Assembly: GCA_018398765.1 (NCBI GenBank)
Contig: JAHBMJ010000576.1
Coordinates: 45,479 to 109,478, forward strand
DNA from: Chromera velia
Taxonomy: Eukaryota; Sar; Chromeraceae
Direction of reading: 5' to 3'
DNA length: 64,000 nucleotides
Positions 20,998-32,579 of the stretch are shown here, in pieces. The notes below the pieces were generated by a model that was given only the letters and a program-made list of their open reading frames with translations, was not told the DNA's origin and did no database searches. The position numbers and the translations under genes were made by a program. Position 1 is the stretch's first letter. Every line of letters begins with the position of its first letter.

Positions 20998-23021
20998 TCA
21001 AAAGGAGACAGGCAGTCGAGGTGGGCGGGCAGTTGTGCTCAGTGATTGCCCTCCTTTCCAGACTGACTCGATCGCTTTCCTTCTCTCCCTAGCTGTCCAT
21101 CGAGACTGAATACATCATCCCTTTGTTGTCGGTGCTCTCAATCGTCTTCTCTCTTAATTCGCTCCATGCCCCTCACTCACTCACTACTCTCATCGTCCCC
21201 TTTCTACTGATCTGAGTAGTCTGGTGCAACAGCAGAGAAAAGAGGTGAAGAAAAGGACCGAAAGCTCATCCTTCCTTCCTTCCATTTCTTGTGCATTCAT
21301 TCTCTTTCAGGCCGTTTCTGTCTCTCTGAAATTCCTTCTTGCAAAGGGGAGGGGGGGGTTGAGGCAGTCGTTGGCACACGCTCCCTCTAGAGGAGGGAAA
21401 AGCGCATCTCTCTTATCGGGGACAGGGGGGAAGGAGGGCGCGGGAGGGAGACTAAAGTGTCTCGCTCTCTCCGCAGAATTCGCGTACTGATTCTTTTATA
21501 TTTGTCTCTCTTGCATGAACGTTCAGTGACAAGTCCACTATCCATGCATCAACGTCTTGACTGGACTGCGTTCCAAGTCCGTCAAGAACAATTCATATCA
21601 TTCTTTTGTCACAGTGCTAAGCAGAGAAGAGCGTAGAGAGACAAAGAAAGTGGGTGGAAGGCCAATCAAAAGTGTCTTCAGGTCAAAGGGCAACGGATGT
21701 CTCCGTCAGCATGACCCCCATTTCTCTTTTCGCTTCCTCCTAACTGGCGTGAGAAAGACCCTATGTTGACCTGGCATGACGAATAAATGATTGTTGCATG
21801 CATGTATGTATGAGAGTTCGGAGGACCACATCGACTGCAGCAAGACACAACAATGGACCCTATAGACTGACTGCACCATGTCTGTATGCGAGAGGCGTCA
21901 ATCTTGGCTGCCTCATTCATCAATGTTGTGTTTAAAATGGTGTTTCATGAGCCCTGACTTCGGGCTTTGACAGTTCCCCATTCTCTCACGCGTCCACATA
22001 TTATGCTGACCTCCATCTCCCTTCCTTCCCCCCTCCCACACTCCCCCTATAAAGCTTTCCCCATCCCTTTTCTTTCTTTGTCTGTCTCGTCATGTATCGT
22101 CCTTTAGCTCGTCCTTTTTGTTGTCTCTAGTGTTGTCTACATCATACACAGAAGTATTACTGTGTGATGGTCTGGCAGATAGTCTTTTTTTCTGTAATAT
22201 TCAGGATATGCTAGGTTGGCCAGAGCCTATACGGCTCACCGGCTTTAACCTCATACATCATCATCTGATGATCATCATTCAAACTTCAGCTCAGCTTGCT
22301 GATCGATTTGTCTGTCAATCAATGATTGGTTGCTACAATGTTGCTACATTTTTTGAACTTCTTTGTAGATTCTCGTTACTACGAGTCGTTAGACTGCGAC
22401 GTTAGTTCTTACTACTTATTATTTTTTTTTTTTCCATTTAAAAATTTTTTTCCAGATTTGTTTCGCCATACAGTTTCAGCCCCCGTTTTATACCTTCCTG
22501 TGCATCTAACTCTCCATATACCGTCTACTCCCACATACTCCCACTGGTGCACAGCTGGCAGCTGCTGTATACAGCATAGTACGCCGTACGTGTACGGTAA
22601 CTTTCTCTGGCCCTCACTGTATAGCGATTGTTTCTTGAGTTCTTTTTTTAAAAATAAATTTTATTTGGTTTTTCTTCATTCATTTTTTTTTTTTCAAAAT
22701 TATGTAAAATTAAAAATTAAAGAGTTTTTTTGTATACCGTATGTGTATGGTACTAGGCGTAGGACATCAAAATCAAATAATAAAACATAACATTATTTTT
22801 TCCAGCTTTTTTTTTTAATATTTGATTTTGATTTTTTTTATTTTTGAAACTAGCTAGGAAACTAGTTTTGAATTAAACGATTAAGACATAGGTCAAGTTA
22901 TTTCAAAACACTAATCAAGATGTAAGTTCTAACTGTTTTGATCTTTTTTATAAACACTTTATTTACAATTGTTTTCATTGAGATACATTGAGAGTAAAGA
23001 CAATGATCTCAATAACAGCTT
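20998..23021. other. Intergenic region, AT-rich in its second half
   Basis: The first 800 bases probably include the 3' UTR of the coiled-coil gene; an AATAAA occurs at 21,782. From 22,400 the sequence becomes strongly AT-rich with poly-T runs and contains the first copy of a dispersed repeat (22,580-22,733). No convincing coding region. Confidence 0.5.
22580..22733 (+). repeat. Dispersed AT-rich repeat, copy 1
   Basis: Begins GGTAACTTTCTCTGGCCCT and continues through ATAGCGATTGTTTCTTG and a poly-T/ATAAATTTTATTTGG core. Copy 2 lies 3.1 kb to the right in the same orientation, at about 90% identity by eye over the core. A CCTACGCC-type inverted partner follows at about 22,740-22,770, suggesting terminal inverted repeats of a small element. 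Confidence 0.7.
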
Positions 23022-23744
23022 TTAGGCTTGGAGAACAGAATGAGGCTCTAGCATATCGTAGTGATCCCCTTCCACTTTCTGCTGCCAAAGCAAAAAAATT
23101 TCTTTCTTCATCTCCTTTTTACCTAGGATACACAGTCTTCTCTACACATCAGTTTCTTTTCCAAAGACGTGAATCCGCACGTCCTTCATGAATGAGAAGC
23201 AAATCATTTCCATATACCCACCCCATACACGCCCTTCAATGAGGTGACCTTCCAGAGCATGGACATATTTATCTATGTCAAGACTCCGTCTGCCGGACAG
23301 GCCCTCGTCGGACAGAAGGCCGAGTCTCTTAACTTCGTCGGCATAACAGAGCGTAATCCAACCTTCCTCCCCCTTGATCGGTATACCAAACACAAGGGTC
23401 TCACCACTCCCCACTGTTCGAATAAAATTGGTGATCCCGGAAAGGTGAGACTCGCACGTCCCTCCAAATTTGCGGGAGAAGCAATGATACAGACATCTTC
23501 CATCCCCTGGCACTTTTGTGACAGGGGTTGTCAGAGAGACAGAGGAAAGAGCGCAATCGCCCTCTTCCCCATTCTGTGGCTGAAATGCGTAGTCGATCCA
23601 CTTGGGGAGGGACAACTCAACTCCGTCAACTAACTGAGTCTCGCCCCTTCCTGTGGCCCCTTCTCTTCCGAGTCGAAGTGCCCCCTGTGGGGCGAAACCA
23701 TCCGTCTTCTTTTCAGAGAGTCCAGGGCCAAAAAAGGTGAACAT
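23022..23744 (-). CDS. OTU-domain cysteine protease (deubiquitinase-like), two exons
   Basis: OTU proteases cleave ubiquitin or related chains using an Asp-Cys-His site. Exon 1 (23744-23148) carries P-G-D-G-R-C-L-Y-H-C-F, the classic Asp/Cys motif with the nucleophilic Cys near residue 84, and W-G-G-Y-M-E-M-I-C, the conserved mid-domain segment. It ends in phase 0 at GAT/GTGTAG. Exon 2 (23081-23022) supplies G-D-H-Y-D-M-L, the canonical catalytic His motif, and the stop, so the triad is complete only after splicing. The acceptor is a tandem CAGCAG, giving a one-residue ambiguity. About 218 residues; the N-terminal 50 residues are poorly conserved and an upstream exon is possible. Confidence 0.75.
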
Positions 23745-24194
23745 CGTTGTCTGTTTCTTCTACCCCCCCTTCACTTCTGAATCAGCGTCTTTCTGTTTCT
23801 CACTCTCTCTCTCTGCACTCGCTTTTACTGCTTCCTCTTTCCTTTTCTTCTCTTCTTCTTCCATTTTCCTCTTTTTAGCTGCCTACGTCGCAGCAGATTG
23901 AGGCCGACAAATCCAACAATGCCCTCATTGGATCGAATCCGTCTTTTGTGGGTCGGACTTTGGATGGTCCAATTCTGGAAGTACTTCTAGGTCACCTTTG
24001 GTGCAGGCTTAGGGCTACACCGGGTGAATTTCATCACAAGGACAACCGAACTGAGCTTTGAGATCAATGCACACTCTTTTGTTTGTCTTGTCATGCGGGT
24101 AAGGATTGTGCAGATTGCGCTTTCATTTTGGTTATTCGGATCTTAGATTTACGAGCTTTTTTTTCGAATATGCCAACTTTACTCTGCCGCTTTT

Positions 24195-25148
24195 ATGATT
24201 CTCCTTGCCTGCAACGAGTTCGGCTTCCTTTCGCGCGCAAAGAAGTCGTTCCTTGATATGGAGCTTTTTAATGACCCAGACATCTACGGATATAACAAGA
24301 GACGGTCTGCTCAAGACATTCCGCATTGGTCTACTCCCCCAGTCTCTTGTGGTAACGCCACTGATGAGGCCATCAAGGAAGCCATAAATTCGGCTGCACA
24401 AATTGCTGGACGAATCCTCCAGAGGGTTTCTCCAGAATTTTTTTTTGCAACGAGGCCTCACATTGCTCCGCATCTTAGGGGCTCAAACAAGCCAGGTCAG
24501 CGTTGCAAACTCTATTCGGAAAAAGATACACTGTCTGAGCGAATTCGACTTGTGGCAGAGAAGGTTGATTGGTTGGAAATGTTGAAATTACCAGATAAGA
24601 CAGAATCAGACGTGTTGGCTTCTGAGTTGGTAAAGGAAACTATAGAGGAGGAAAAAGAAGAGGGAGGAGTGACAGAGCCGGGCATCTCAAACGTTGATGC
24701 TGCATGTACAGATTTTAAGAGATTGCACACTTTCTAGCAAAATAGGGGCAAAGACGAGGAACTGAATGTAGAGCCAGACACGGCGCAAGGCTCTGACTCG
24801 TTTGAGGTGAGACACACTGTCGGCCTTAACGGCCACCACATTTTTCGAGATAAGTTTTTCCGAATCTTGATTGAAGACAGCAGCAGCAAGCTTCGACCGA
24901 TCGCTGCTGTGTTGAAAGAAGAAATGACAGCGCTTGAGAAAGAGAATCCCATTGTTGATGCTTTTGAGGCTAAAGCGCTTCGTTTGGACCGTGAACAGGC
25001 AAAAGGCAAGCATACAGCAGATGATGCTGGCAACATCATCAAGGAGAAGGGGTGGGTGTGGCTGCACACGATGCGTAAGTTGAAAGGAAGCAAGGAAGAG
25101 GTAGAGTGTTATGAATTAGCACAGGTACAGGCAGTGTTCAGTGCTTGA
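24195..25148 (+). CDS. Unrecognised coding-like block, two ORF segments
   Basis: Two open segments, 24195-24737 (180 residues) and 24807-25148 (113 residues), separated by a stop and a short gap. Both are lysine/glutamate-rich and helix-prone with protein-like composition (I-A-G-R-I-L-Q-R-V; D-K-F-F-R-I-L-I-E-D). They may be two exons, or one gene broken by a stop codon; the second has no convincing own start. No domain recognised. Position between two copies of a repeat suggests mobile-element cargo or a pseudogene. Confidence 0.35.
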
Positions 25149-26481
25149 GGAAGGCGGTTCACTGGTCCTGTTGCCCGTGATCCCAAGCACAAAGACTGAA
25201 TAGCACAGTGCTTATGCGCACCCATGTTTGAGCGAAACGCAGAGACTGCGACCTTTGGTTTTATGATCGAAGACAATGACAGGACACGCTTTAGAAATAT
25301 TTTCAGGGTCGCGAAGGTTTTAGAGTTCCAAAAAATATGAAAAGTAAAAATGAAGATGCCAGCGGGGAATCAAAGGTGGGTTGGTGGATGGGCAGAGGTG
25401 CCAATTAGAGTTGTTAAAATTCTTGAAGAGGGAAATGCAAAAATTGTGTAAGTTAGCCTATCGTGTACAGACTAACTTCAAAATTGATCTCTATAAAAAT
25501 CGATAAAATTGCTTTCAAAAATCCTAAAACAATAAATTTGAATTTTTGAAGACGTTTTTAGGTGACCGGAAGGTCCTAGTAGTAACCTATAGGTCAAATT
25601 GTACATTTTTTGCATTTGAATCATATCATCATTTTTTTTTGTTTTGATTATTATTTTTGATTATTGTTTTTAATATCCTACGCCGAGGTATGGTAACTTT
25701 CCCTGGCCCTTGCCGTATAGCGATTGTTTCTTGGGTTCTTTTTTTAAAAATAAATTTTATTTGGTTTTTCTTTGTTGAAAGTTTGTTCTTTTTTTTTTCA
25801 AAATTATGCAAAATTAAACAGTTTTTCTGTACAGACTTTAAAGTAGAGCCACATAGTGTTTACTGTCATTTTCTTAATAGATCTTAGAAGATGTGGATCG
25901 TATAAGAATTTGCGAAGGCTGAGCGAAACCCTCCTCTCCTCTAGCTTTGGCGCCTCCTTTCTGGGACTCAAGCTAAAAGCTAGGCTGGGAGGCGCCCTCC
26001 ACCCCACTCCTTGCAGGAGCGCGCGGCCCCCATGCATGCAGGACGCCATATAAGTAAAAACCCTCCGCCCCCCCCTCCCGTTCTGACATGTCAGAAATTC
26101 AGAATTGTGTTGAGATTGTATTGAGACATCATTGTAGGTGAGAGCTTGAATAGCAGGTGAATGATTAGCGAATGTCGTTACGGTATATCTCCCCCATTCT
26201 CTCCCTGCACAACCTACTCTTCTCTCTTGATTTTCAATTAAAGCAGTGGTTTTCCATAAGCCGCATTATTTGATTATACTACATCTATACAGCAGACTGA
26301 GCCTCTAGCTCTTGCTTGAAGGCATCAGCTCCAACCATGTCTCTTCCATCCCCTATTGCATTGACACAGGAGCTAAGCAGGGGCTGCAATACCTCTATAC
26401 TACATCTGAACGATTCATCCTACTCCAAGCTATGTACTCTTCATGCTCTCCGGCAAATTAAATAGTCTGCTAGATTCTAGC
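25149..26481. other. Intergenic, AT-rich, with repeat copy 2
   Basis: Contains the second dispersed repeat and AT-rich filler. No coding or RNA gene recognised. Its right end is the 8-bp target duplication of the hAT-like element. Confidence 0.5.
25677..25829 (+). repeat. Dispersed AT-rich repeat, copy 2
   Basis: Same orientation as copy 1 at 22,580-22,733, preceded by ATCCTACGCC. The two copies flank the OTU gene and the unrecognised coding block, so they could be ends of a larger element or two independent insertions. Confidence 0.7.
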
Positions 26482-26697
26482 TAGGGTTGCGATCGCTACC
26501 GGCAATGACCCTTCGCTGCCGGCAATTGCCGCTCTGCTGGTAATGGACATTTCTGACTTAGTCACTGCCGAAAAAAAAAGATAAAAAAATGGGTCTCAAA
26601 AAAAAAAAAATCGTCTGCAATGCTTTTAAACTTTTTTATAAGCGATCATAGCATTCTTACAGCCTCTTGATAATTATTTTTTTAAAAAAAATATATA

Positions 26698-26736
26698 AAA
26701 TGAATGAATGAATGAATGAATGAATGAATGAATATA
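26698..26736 (+). repeat. ATGA microsatellite
   Basis: About nine ATGA units in the left arm of the hAT-like element. Confidence 0.9.
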
Positions 26737-27183
26737 AAAAATATTTAAAAATGTATTCAAACGTGACAACGTGTTGCGGTATCACTGTGTCAGTCTATTA
26801 CTTAGTGTTTAAAAAAAGAACGAATATCTTGTTTTCGTGCTTCAACCTGTGTTCGCCCTGCAGAAGCTGCTTGGTTCACTCTGGGAGGGTTCAAGAATGA
26901 ACGACTCAAAGGATGCAGTGGAGGTGCCCCCAACCATTTGAAAGCCTAGTTGGGAACAGACGGCTGGTTTTGTCTGCCGCTGATCCCAGTGGAAATCGGG
27001 AATAGAGGCACAGCGGGGGCTTCTCTAGTGACTCGAGAAGAACTGGCTGCGGCGCTTGCACTATAAAACAACACGGGAGCGATGGGTGATGCCGGAGGTA
27101 AGACTTGGATCCTAGGCGCCCCCAATTATAGCCCTCCGTCTGTATTCTTCTTTTTAAGAGAAAGTGATACCTAGAAGTGATAC

Positions 27184-27652
27184 TGTGGAGTCCTACCCTG
27201 TGGCGCCGCCCCTTGAGCCTTCACATGCGCCGTAACTGAGAGAGCCCACGTGCCGACGCCATGCTCTGCCGCCGCGTGTATACGCAATCGACTTGCATGT
27301 ATGTATGTGTCGCGCGCGTCGATCAAAGTCGTTGAAATCGAGTCTGACCTTCGTATTCAAGCATGCAACATATCACTCGAGCAACGGATAGCATCGTTTG
27401 AGTCTGATGTCTGTTTGGCATAGATCAAGAGTCTGAGAGAGAGGAACAGAAAGAGGACTGAGCAGAAACCGTGCAATCATAGAATGAATCCAGCTGATTA
27501 GCATAGCAGATCGCTCTAGAGCTAAACCTTCTGTAAACTGTTGTCTGACTGAGTGTTGCTCACGTTCCTTCTCTAGATCTTCCTAAGGTTCTTATCCTCG
27601 CTTTACCTTCTGTCTGGACGCCATAAGGTGGCCAAACAGGGGGGACAAAGCA
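27184..27652 (+). repeat. Left LTR
   Basis: 469 bases, same length as the right LTR; I count about 20 differences between them by eye (roughly 95-96% identity), mostly transitions, so the insertion is not very recent. Confidence 0.9.
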
Positions 27653-28639
27653 TTGTGGTAAACGCTAAGCTCGATGAGTGTCGACTTTTATGTACCTTCT
27701 GTGATGGAGATCAGATCTGTCCTTTTGCGCAACAGTAGAAAACAGATTGCAACGATATGGGCACGGTCAGGCAAAGACCGTGAGTGGGGGAATTCAGCGT
27801 TCCCTTGCGTCCCAAGCTGCCTGGAGCCCTGTTTCGGAGGTCCCCTTTGAGTCTGATCCTGGACTTTGCCTTTATCCTTGGGTGGAGAACCCAAAGATCA
27901 TTGGAGGTCGCCAAAGCCGATGGTAGAGACGTTGCTTGGTATTGCTTGGGACTTTCGAGGAGCTTGACTTCATTGAGACCGCCGCCTACAAGCAGATCGC
28001 AATCCAAACGGCCAGTCGAGTGTTTTCCTTATGTCTGCGGATTCTGCAACTGTCTCTATCTTCCAGACAAGTGTCGGTTGATCACTTTCACTTGTCTTTG
28101 CTGTTGGTTGCTTGCTTGTCTGCACAAAGCTGACCACCTTCGTGGCCTGCAAACACCTCCAGCGTGTCTGGGTCTGTCTGGACTGGTCCTCTGACAGCAT
28201 CCACATACAAGAAGATACCCTTTGTCTCTCCTGGGACCATGTGTCTGTAAGGTTATCACTTTCTTCCGAGAGAGAGCTTGTCGCTTCTGGCTGTCTGTCT
28301 GTTGTGTAGATCGTTCGATGAGTGGCCGTTCGATCGGGTGTGTGAGACTCTGTATGTGCATTCAACAGACAGAAGGGACAGATGGCGGTGTACCACATGG
28401 ACCAACGTGGTGACGGCCGGTGTGCCAGCCGGGAAAGGCCTTCTGCTCTGGGACCCCGACGTGGCGAGCCTGGAGTAGGAAGGAGGGGGAAGTAAGGAAG
28501 GGGTACAAAATGTCATTGAGCCTGCCCTCGATGGCAAAAGAGGCAGAAGGGTCACGGCAGACCTACCAAAAGACAGAGTAGGGCACACGGCGGCTGCCAC
28601 CTCGTCTTTCACCGGCGCCGGCATATTTTTAACTAACAG

Positions 28640-28795
28640 GGAAGGGCAAGAGGGGGTCGTAGGGGAAAAGAAGGGAAGGGGAGGGAGAAGGGGGGGGAAA
28701 ACGGAAGAGGGGGTGAAAAGGGGGGACAAAGGGGAAGGGAAAGGGAGGGGAAAAAGGGGGGAAAGAGGGGGAGAGGGGGGTTGCTTCGGGGTAGG
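28640..28795 (+). repeat. Homopurine G-rich tract inside the LTR element
   Basis: About 150 bases of almost pure G/A with many GGGG runs on the plus strand, within the internal region of the LTR element. Such tracts can form triplex or G-quadruplex structures. Confidence 0.8.
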
Positions 28796-30545
28796 GGGGC
28801 GAATCGAATCGAAGCTGGCCGAGAGCATGCGAAGTACTAGTGACTAAGTGTGACTGGAGCATCTTTTATCCAGAGTTAAGAATTCATGTATCGAAAGGAG
28901 CAGTAAGGAGATGAAACGAGACAGAAAGAAGAGATGAGATAGAAAAAGACCAGCAAAGCAGTCTGCAATGTGTCCGGTCCCCTCCCTCCCTCCCTTTATC
29001 CAGCTACTGACACGCACAAAAATGTGTTTGTGCTTGACGAGACGGCCAAGTCCTTCTGTCAACAAGAACTCGATGTCGATTGTCTACCCCTACGTCAGCT
29101 ACGTATGAGATGGGCAGAAGACTGCCTAATTACCGCCGCCGTGCGCTTATGCCTGCACATACCTGCAACTGCTTGTGACTGCCCTTACGCCCCTGCACTG
29201 GACTTGGGGGGGGGATTGAGCTCATTGCGAAGCTGAGCTTCAAAGAAGCGGACTGCGAGAACGACAAGTCGAACACCGCATGTGCCGTGCATTCGGAACT
29301 TCTGGAGCTTCTTTTGGAAGAGTGACCTTTCTTCTCTCTCGGCTTCTCTTCTTTGGGTGTGGCTTTGGAGTCAGACCCTTCGTGTGGCTGAGGGCACGAG
29401 CGCACGAGGGGGCGCCTTCATTTGCTGTCTCCTTCTCGCTTCCTTCTGCTGCTTTGAAACGTTTTGGGTTATCCCTGGCTTCCTCTTTAATTTAAGAAAA
29501 AGAGACTCAGTCTGGAAGAGGCGGAGAGAAAATGAGTAGACGGGGAGCAAAGAGAAAAGAAATTTTTAAAGAGATATCTAGTTCAACAAGAAAAGAAGAA
29601 AAAGCGAGGGAACAGCCCGTGCATGTCTCTGTATCCGTTCTGCATCTTCTCCCTGCAGGGGGATGCCGGTGCTTTGGAGGCCCTCTGGGTTCTGGGTATC
29701 GCCTCTCCCCCTCGCAGCACGGGAGTTGATGGGAGCCTTGGTGGAGCCAGCCATCTCTGCGCAAGCATCTGCGTGGAGCCAGACGGTGTACCGCCAGGCG
29801 TCTCCCTCCGATAGGTCTGACCGAGTGCCGTTCATTCGTTGATGTCTGTTCTTATGTGTTTGGTCGATTTATCTTGTTGTTGACAACAGGCAAAGACGCG
29901 CATACAGTCTTCGGGAAGGAAGTGAGATAGAAGAGAGAGGAGGAAAAGATATGAATAAATGACATTGTGTGTGAACATATGTGTGCGTGAGGCTTTTTGC
30001 TGCCATCCTCTATTTTCTCCGTCTCTTCACATTTTGTTTGTACCTCCGTCTGCCCGTCTACTTTCATTCAGAAAAGATAACTGGAAGGGGTTCTCTTACA
30101 GGTGTGCTATTCTATCTATTGCCCGCTTCCTTTCAGCAGGCCGGTCTGAGAAAGAGAGAAAGAAAGCAAGCTGTTCATTGCAAGTCTGTTTATGTTTGTG
30201 TACGTAAATCTGATTGACTTCTGTCAATGGGAGGAAACCTTTCTGCTTGTCAGCTTCCACATCTAGATTTTGGAAGTCGGTTGACAGTGAATGACTGTCT
30301 CAATGATGGTGCCACAGGGAATTCTGTGTCTGTGTTTTCTTGCAATGTCTCTGTCATGTTGCGAGCACGCTCAAGATTTCATTCCTTCGACTACATGCTT
30401 TGAAGTGTTCTATTGGTTGTATGGGTTTGCATTATGTCTGGTTGATTGTCTTCTTTTGCTTGCTTTTTTTTCCTTTCTGTACATGCTTGAATGTGTTTGG
30501 CTGATCGCGGGGACGCGATTTTCTTGTGCGTGGCCGGGGGAGATC

Positions 30546-31014
30546 TGTGGAGTCCTACCCTGTGGCGCCACCCTTTGAGCCTTCGCATGCGCCGTAACTG
30601 AGAAAGCCCGCGTGCCGACGCTATGCTCCGCCGCCGTGTGTATACGCAATCGACTTGCATGTATGTACGTATCGTGCGCGTCGATCAAAGTCGTTGAAAT
30701 CGAGTCTGACCTTCGTATTCAAGCATGCAACATGTTACTCGAGCAATGGATAGCATCGTTTGAGTCTGATGTCTGTTTGGCATAGATCAAGAGTCTGAGA
30801 GAGAGGAACAGAAAGAGGACTGAGCAGAAACCGTGCAATCATAGAATGAACCCAGCTGATTGGAATAGCAGATCGCTCTAGAGCTAAACCTTCTGTAAAC
30901 TGTTGTCTGACTGAGTGTTGCTCACGTTCCTTCTCTAGATCTTCCTAAGGTTCTTATCCTCGCTTTACTTTCTGTCTGGACGCCATAAGGTGGCCGGACA
31001 GGGGGAACAAAGCA
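30546..31014 (+). repeat. Right LTR
   Basis: Partner of the left LTR, preceded by a short polypurine tract and followed by the ATAC target duplication. Confidence 0.9.
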
Positions 31015-31925
31015 ATACTGTGTATGTGTACGTATGTATTTATGTATATGAGTGTGTATGGATTCATTGGTTTAATTACAGTCAGTGCTCTACTTATTAT
31101 TGGTTTGCAGTGAGTGTACGTGTGGATTCAATGAGTGCTCTACTGATCTGAGCTGATTGCATGAGTGTGGGAAGATGTTGATTATCTAGTGTGTCTAATG
31201 TATTCTGATTTAGAATCTTTTATGTCAGCTTGTTTGCAGATGGCCGCTGTGGTAAATCTCCATCCCCCTGGGTCTCCAGAGTTAGAAGCCCTTCAAGGCT
31301 AGCCTTCGAAGCCTCAGGCAGCAGCTTCTTGCCGCGGGTCTTTTTCTGGAAGCCGGAGCACCCGACTGCGGAGACCGCCCAAAGTTGGCCCCCAACTTTG
31401 AAGCAAACTGTTTCCGTTGTTAGAATGGTTCAGGTGTTTCTGTCTGGGCTAGTTGCAGTCGTTATGGGCGCCGCTTTTCTGTTTTTGGATGACGGTTGCA
31501 GGACGGCACTCATCGATTTGACTTACAACATCTGCAAATATACCATAAAGCACACTGGCCATAGAACTGTCCCTTTTAATGACTCATTGACTCTTAGATA
31601 TGGCCTTAAGCGGGTTGTAGGAGGTATGAAGCACCTCCTTAGACTGTGCCACCTATAACAGAGTGTCACGCACCTCCATGTGCACCTATAATCGGACTGT
31701 GTAAAACCAAATACGGACTGTCACATTGTTTAAACTTATAAACGGACTGTGTACAGTGTACATAGACTAACTCCAACAGATAATGACCCACAGATTTTAT
31801 CATTAAACTCTAACTTTCTCTGCCATCGACTGCCAGTCACTCTGCCGGTGGCGACAAGCTCTGCCGGCAATTGCCGTCCTGCCGGCAATCGCTTCTCTCT
31901 GCCGTAAAAAAAAAAAGTAACCCTG

Positions 31926-32579
31926 ATTCTAGCTAAAATCTAACTTAAATAAAATTTGGTAAAATCTTAGCAAATTAAAAACTGATTAGAAATCTCATAA
32001 AATCCTAGATAAAATCCTATATAATCCTAGCTTAAAATCCAAGAAAAGCCTAACTACCTGCTAGGTATATCAAAAGTCAGTTATAAAAATAGGTAGAAAA
32101 ACAGTAACATCAATATTTAAAAAATGTCGAAATAAAATTATTTAGTTAAGTTAACTTAAGTTAACTCCTTTGAAACCATTTAAATTATCTTAATACCTGT
32201 AAAAAAAATTATATCTGCTGAAACTTCAACCCAGAAATCTGTTGAACTTGACTGACACAGACCAACTTGAATTAAGTCTTTCTTTCTTCATTTTTCTTTT
32301 TTTTTTTTTCTGTTTTCTCTCAATCTCTTTTCCTCATGTTTTTCTTCGTCATCTCTTCCATCCGCCTCTCCCCCCTTCTTTCCCTTCGTCCATTATGATC
32401 GCTCTTTTTGCAGTGGGTCTTTTTCCCTGAAAAGCTGCGGCGCAAGCTCAATCAGCCACCTGCAAAGCCGCACAGTGAAACGTTCGGCACTCAAAGAAGA
32501 TGAGTATATAAAAAAGAAATGAAGTGAACGGCATTGCGTGACCGAAGAAATATTGATCTTGTCTCCATCGCCTCCGGCA
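31926..32579. other. Intergenic AT-rich stretch downstream of the helicase gene
   Basis: AT-rich, with CTAGNTAAAATC near-repeats around 31,930-32,045 and a T-rich run at 32,280-32,345. It should contain the 3' UTR of the minus-strand helicase. No gene recognised. Confidence 0.5.

Larger units (their letters stand above)
27184..31014 (+). mobile_element. Non-autonomous LTR retrotransposon nested in the hAT element
   Basis: Two 469-base direct repeats (27184-27652 and 30546-31014) start TGTGGAG and end ACAAAGCA/AACAAAGCA, the TG...CA form of LTRs. They flank 2.9 kb without gag or pol. A 4-bp ATAC duplication (27180-27183; 31015-31018) borders the element. A polypurine tract (GGGGGAGA, about 30,534-30,542) sits just before the right LTR, and TGGTAAACG, a possible primer-binding site, lies a few bases after the left LTR. 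The insertion is younger than the hAT element it interrupts. Confidence 0.88.
26482..31925. mobile_element. hAT-like DNA transposon (non-autonomous) interrupted by an LTR element
   Basis: Left end TAGGGTTGC (26482) and right end GTAACCCTG (31925) are inverted relatives of the CAGGGTTGC end typical of hAT elements. Both ends carry several subterminal copies of GCCGGCAATTGCCG-type motifs. The element is flanked on both sides by a perfect 8-bp direct repeat ATTCTAGC (26474-26481 and 31926-31933), the length made by hAT transposases. Without the nested LTR element (27184-31018 including one TSD) it is about 1.6 kb. No transposase (BED/hATC) reading frame is visible, so it depends on a partner in trans. 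Confidence 0.88.

Noticed and set aside
27653-30545. Search for gag/pol in the LTR element interior
   Set aside because: No protease, RT, RNase H or integrase motif in any frame; only short random frames, so the element is called non-autonomous.
31230-31658. 142-codon plus-strand frame with one hydrophobic stretch inside the hAT-like element
   Set aside because: No homology recognised, no conserved motif, and it lies in a non-autonomous element; probably chance.
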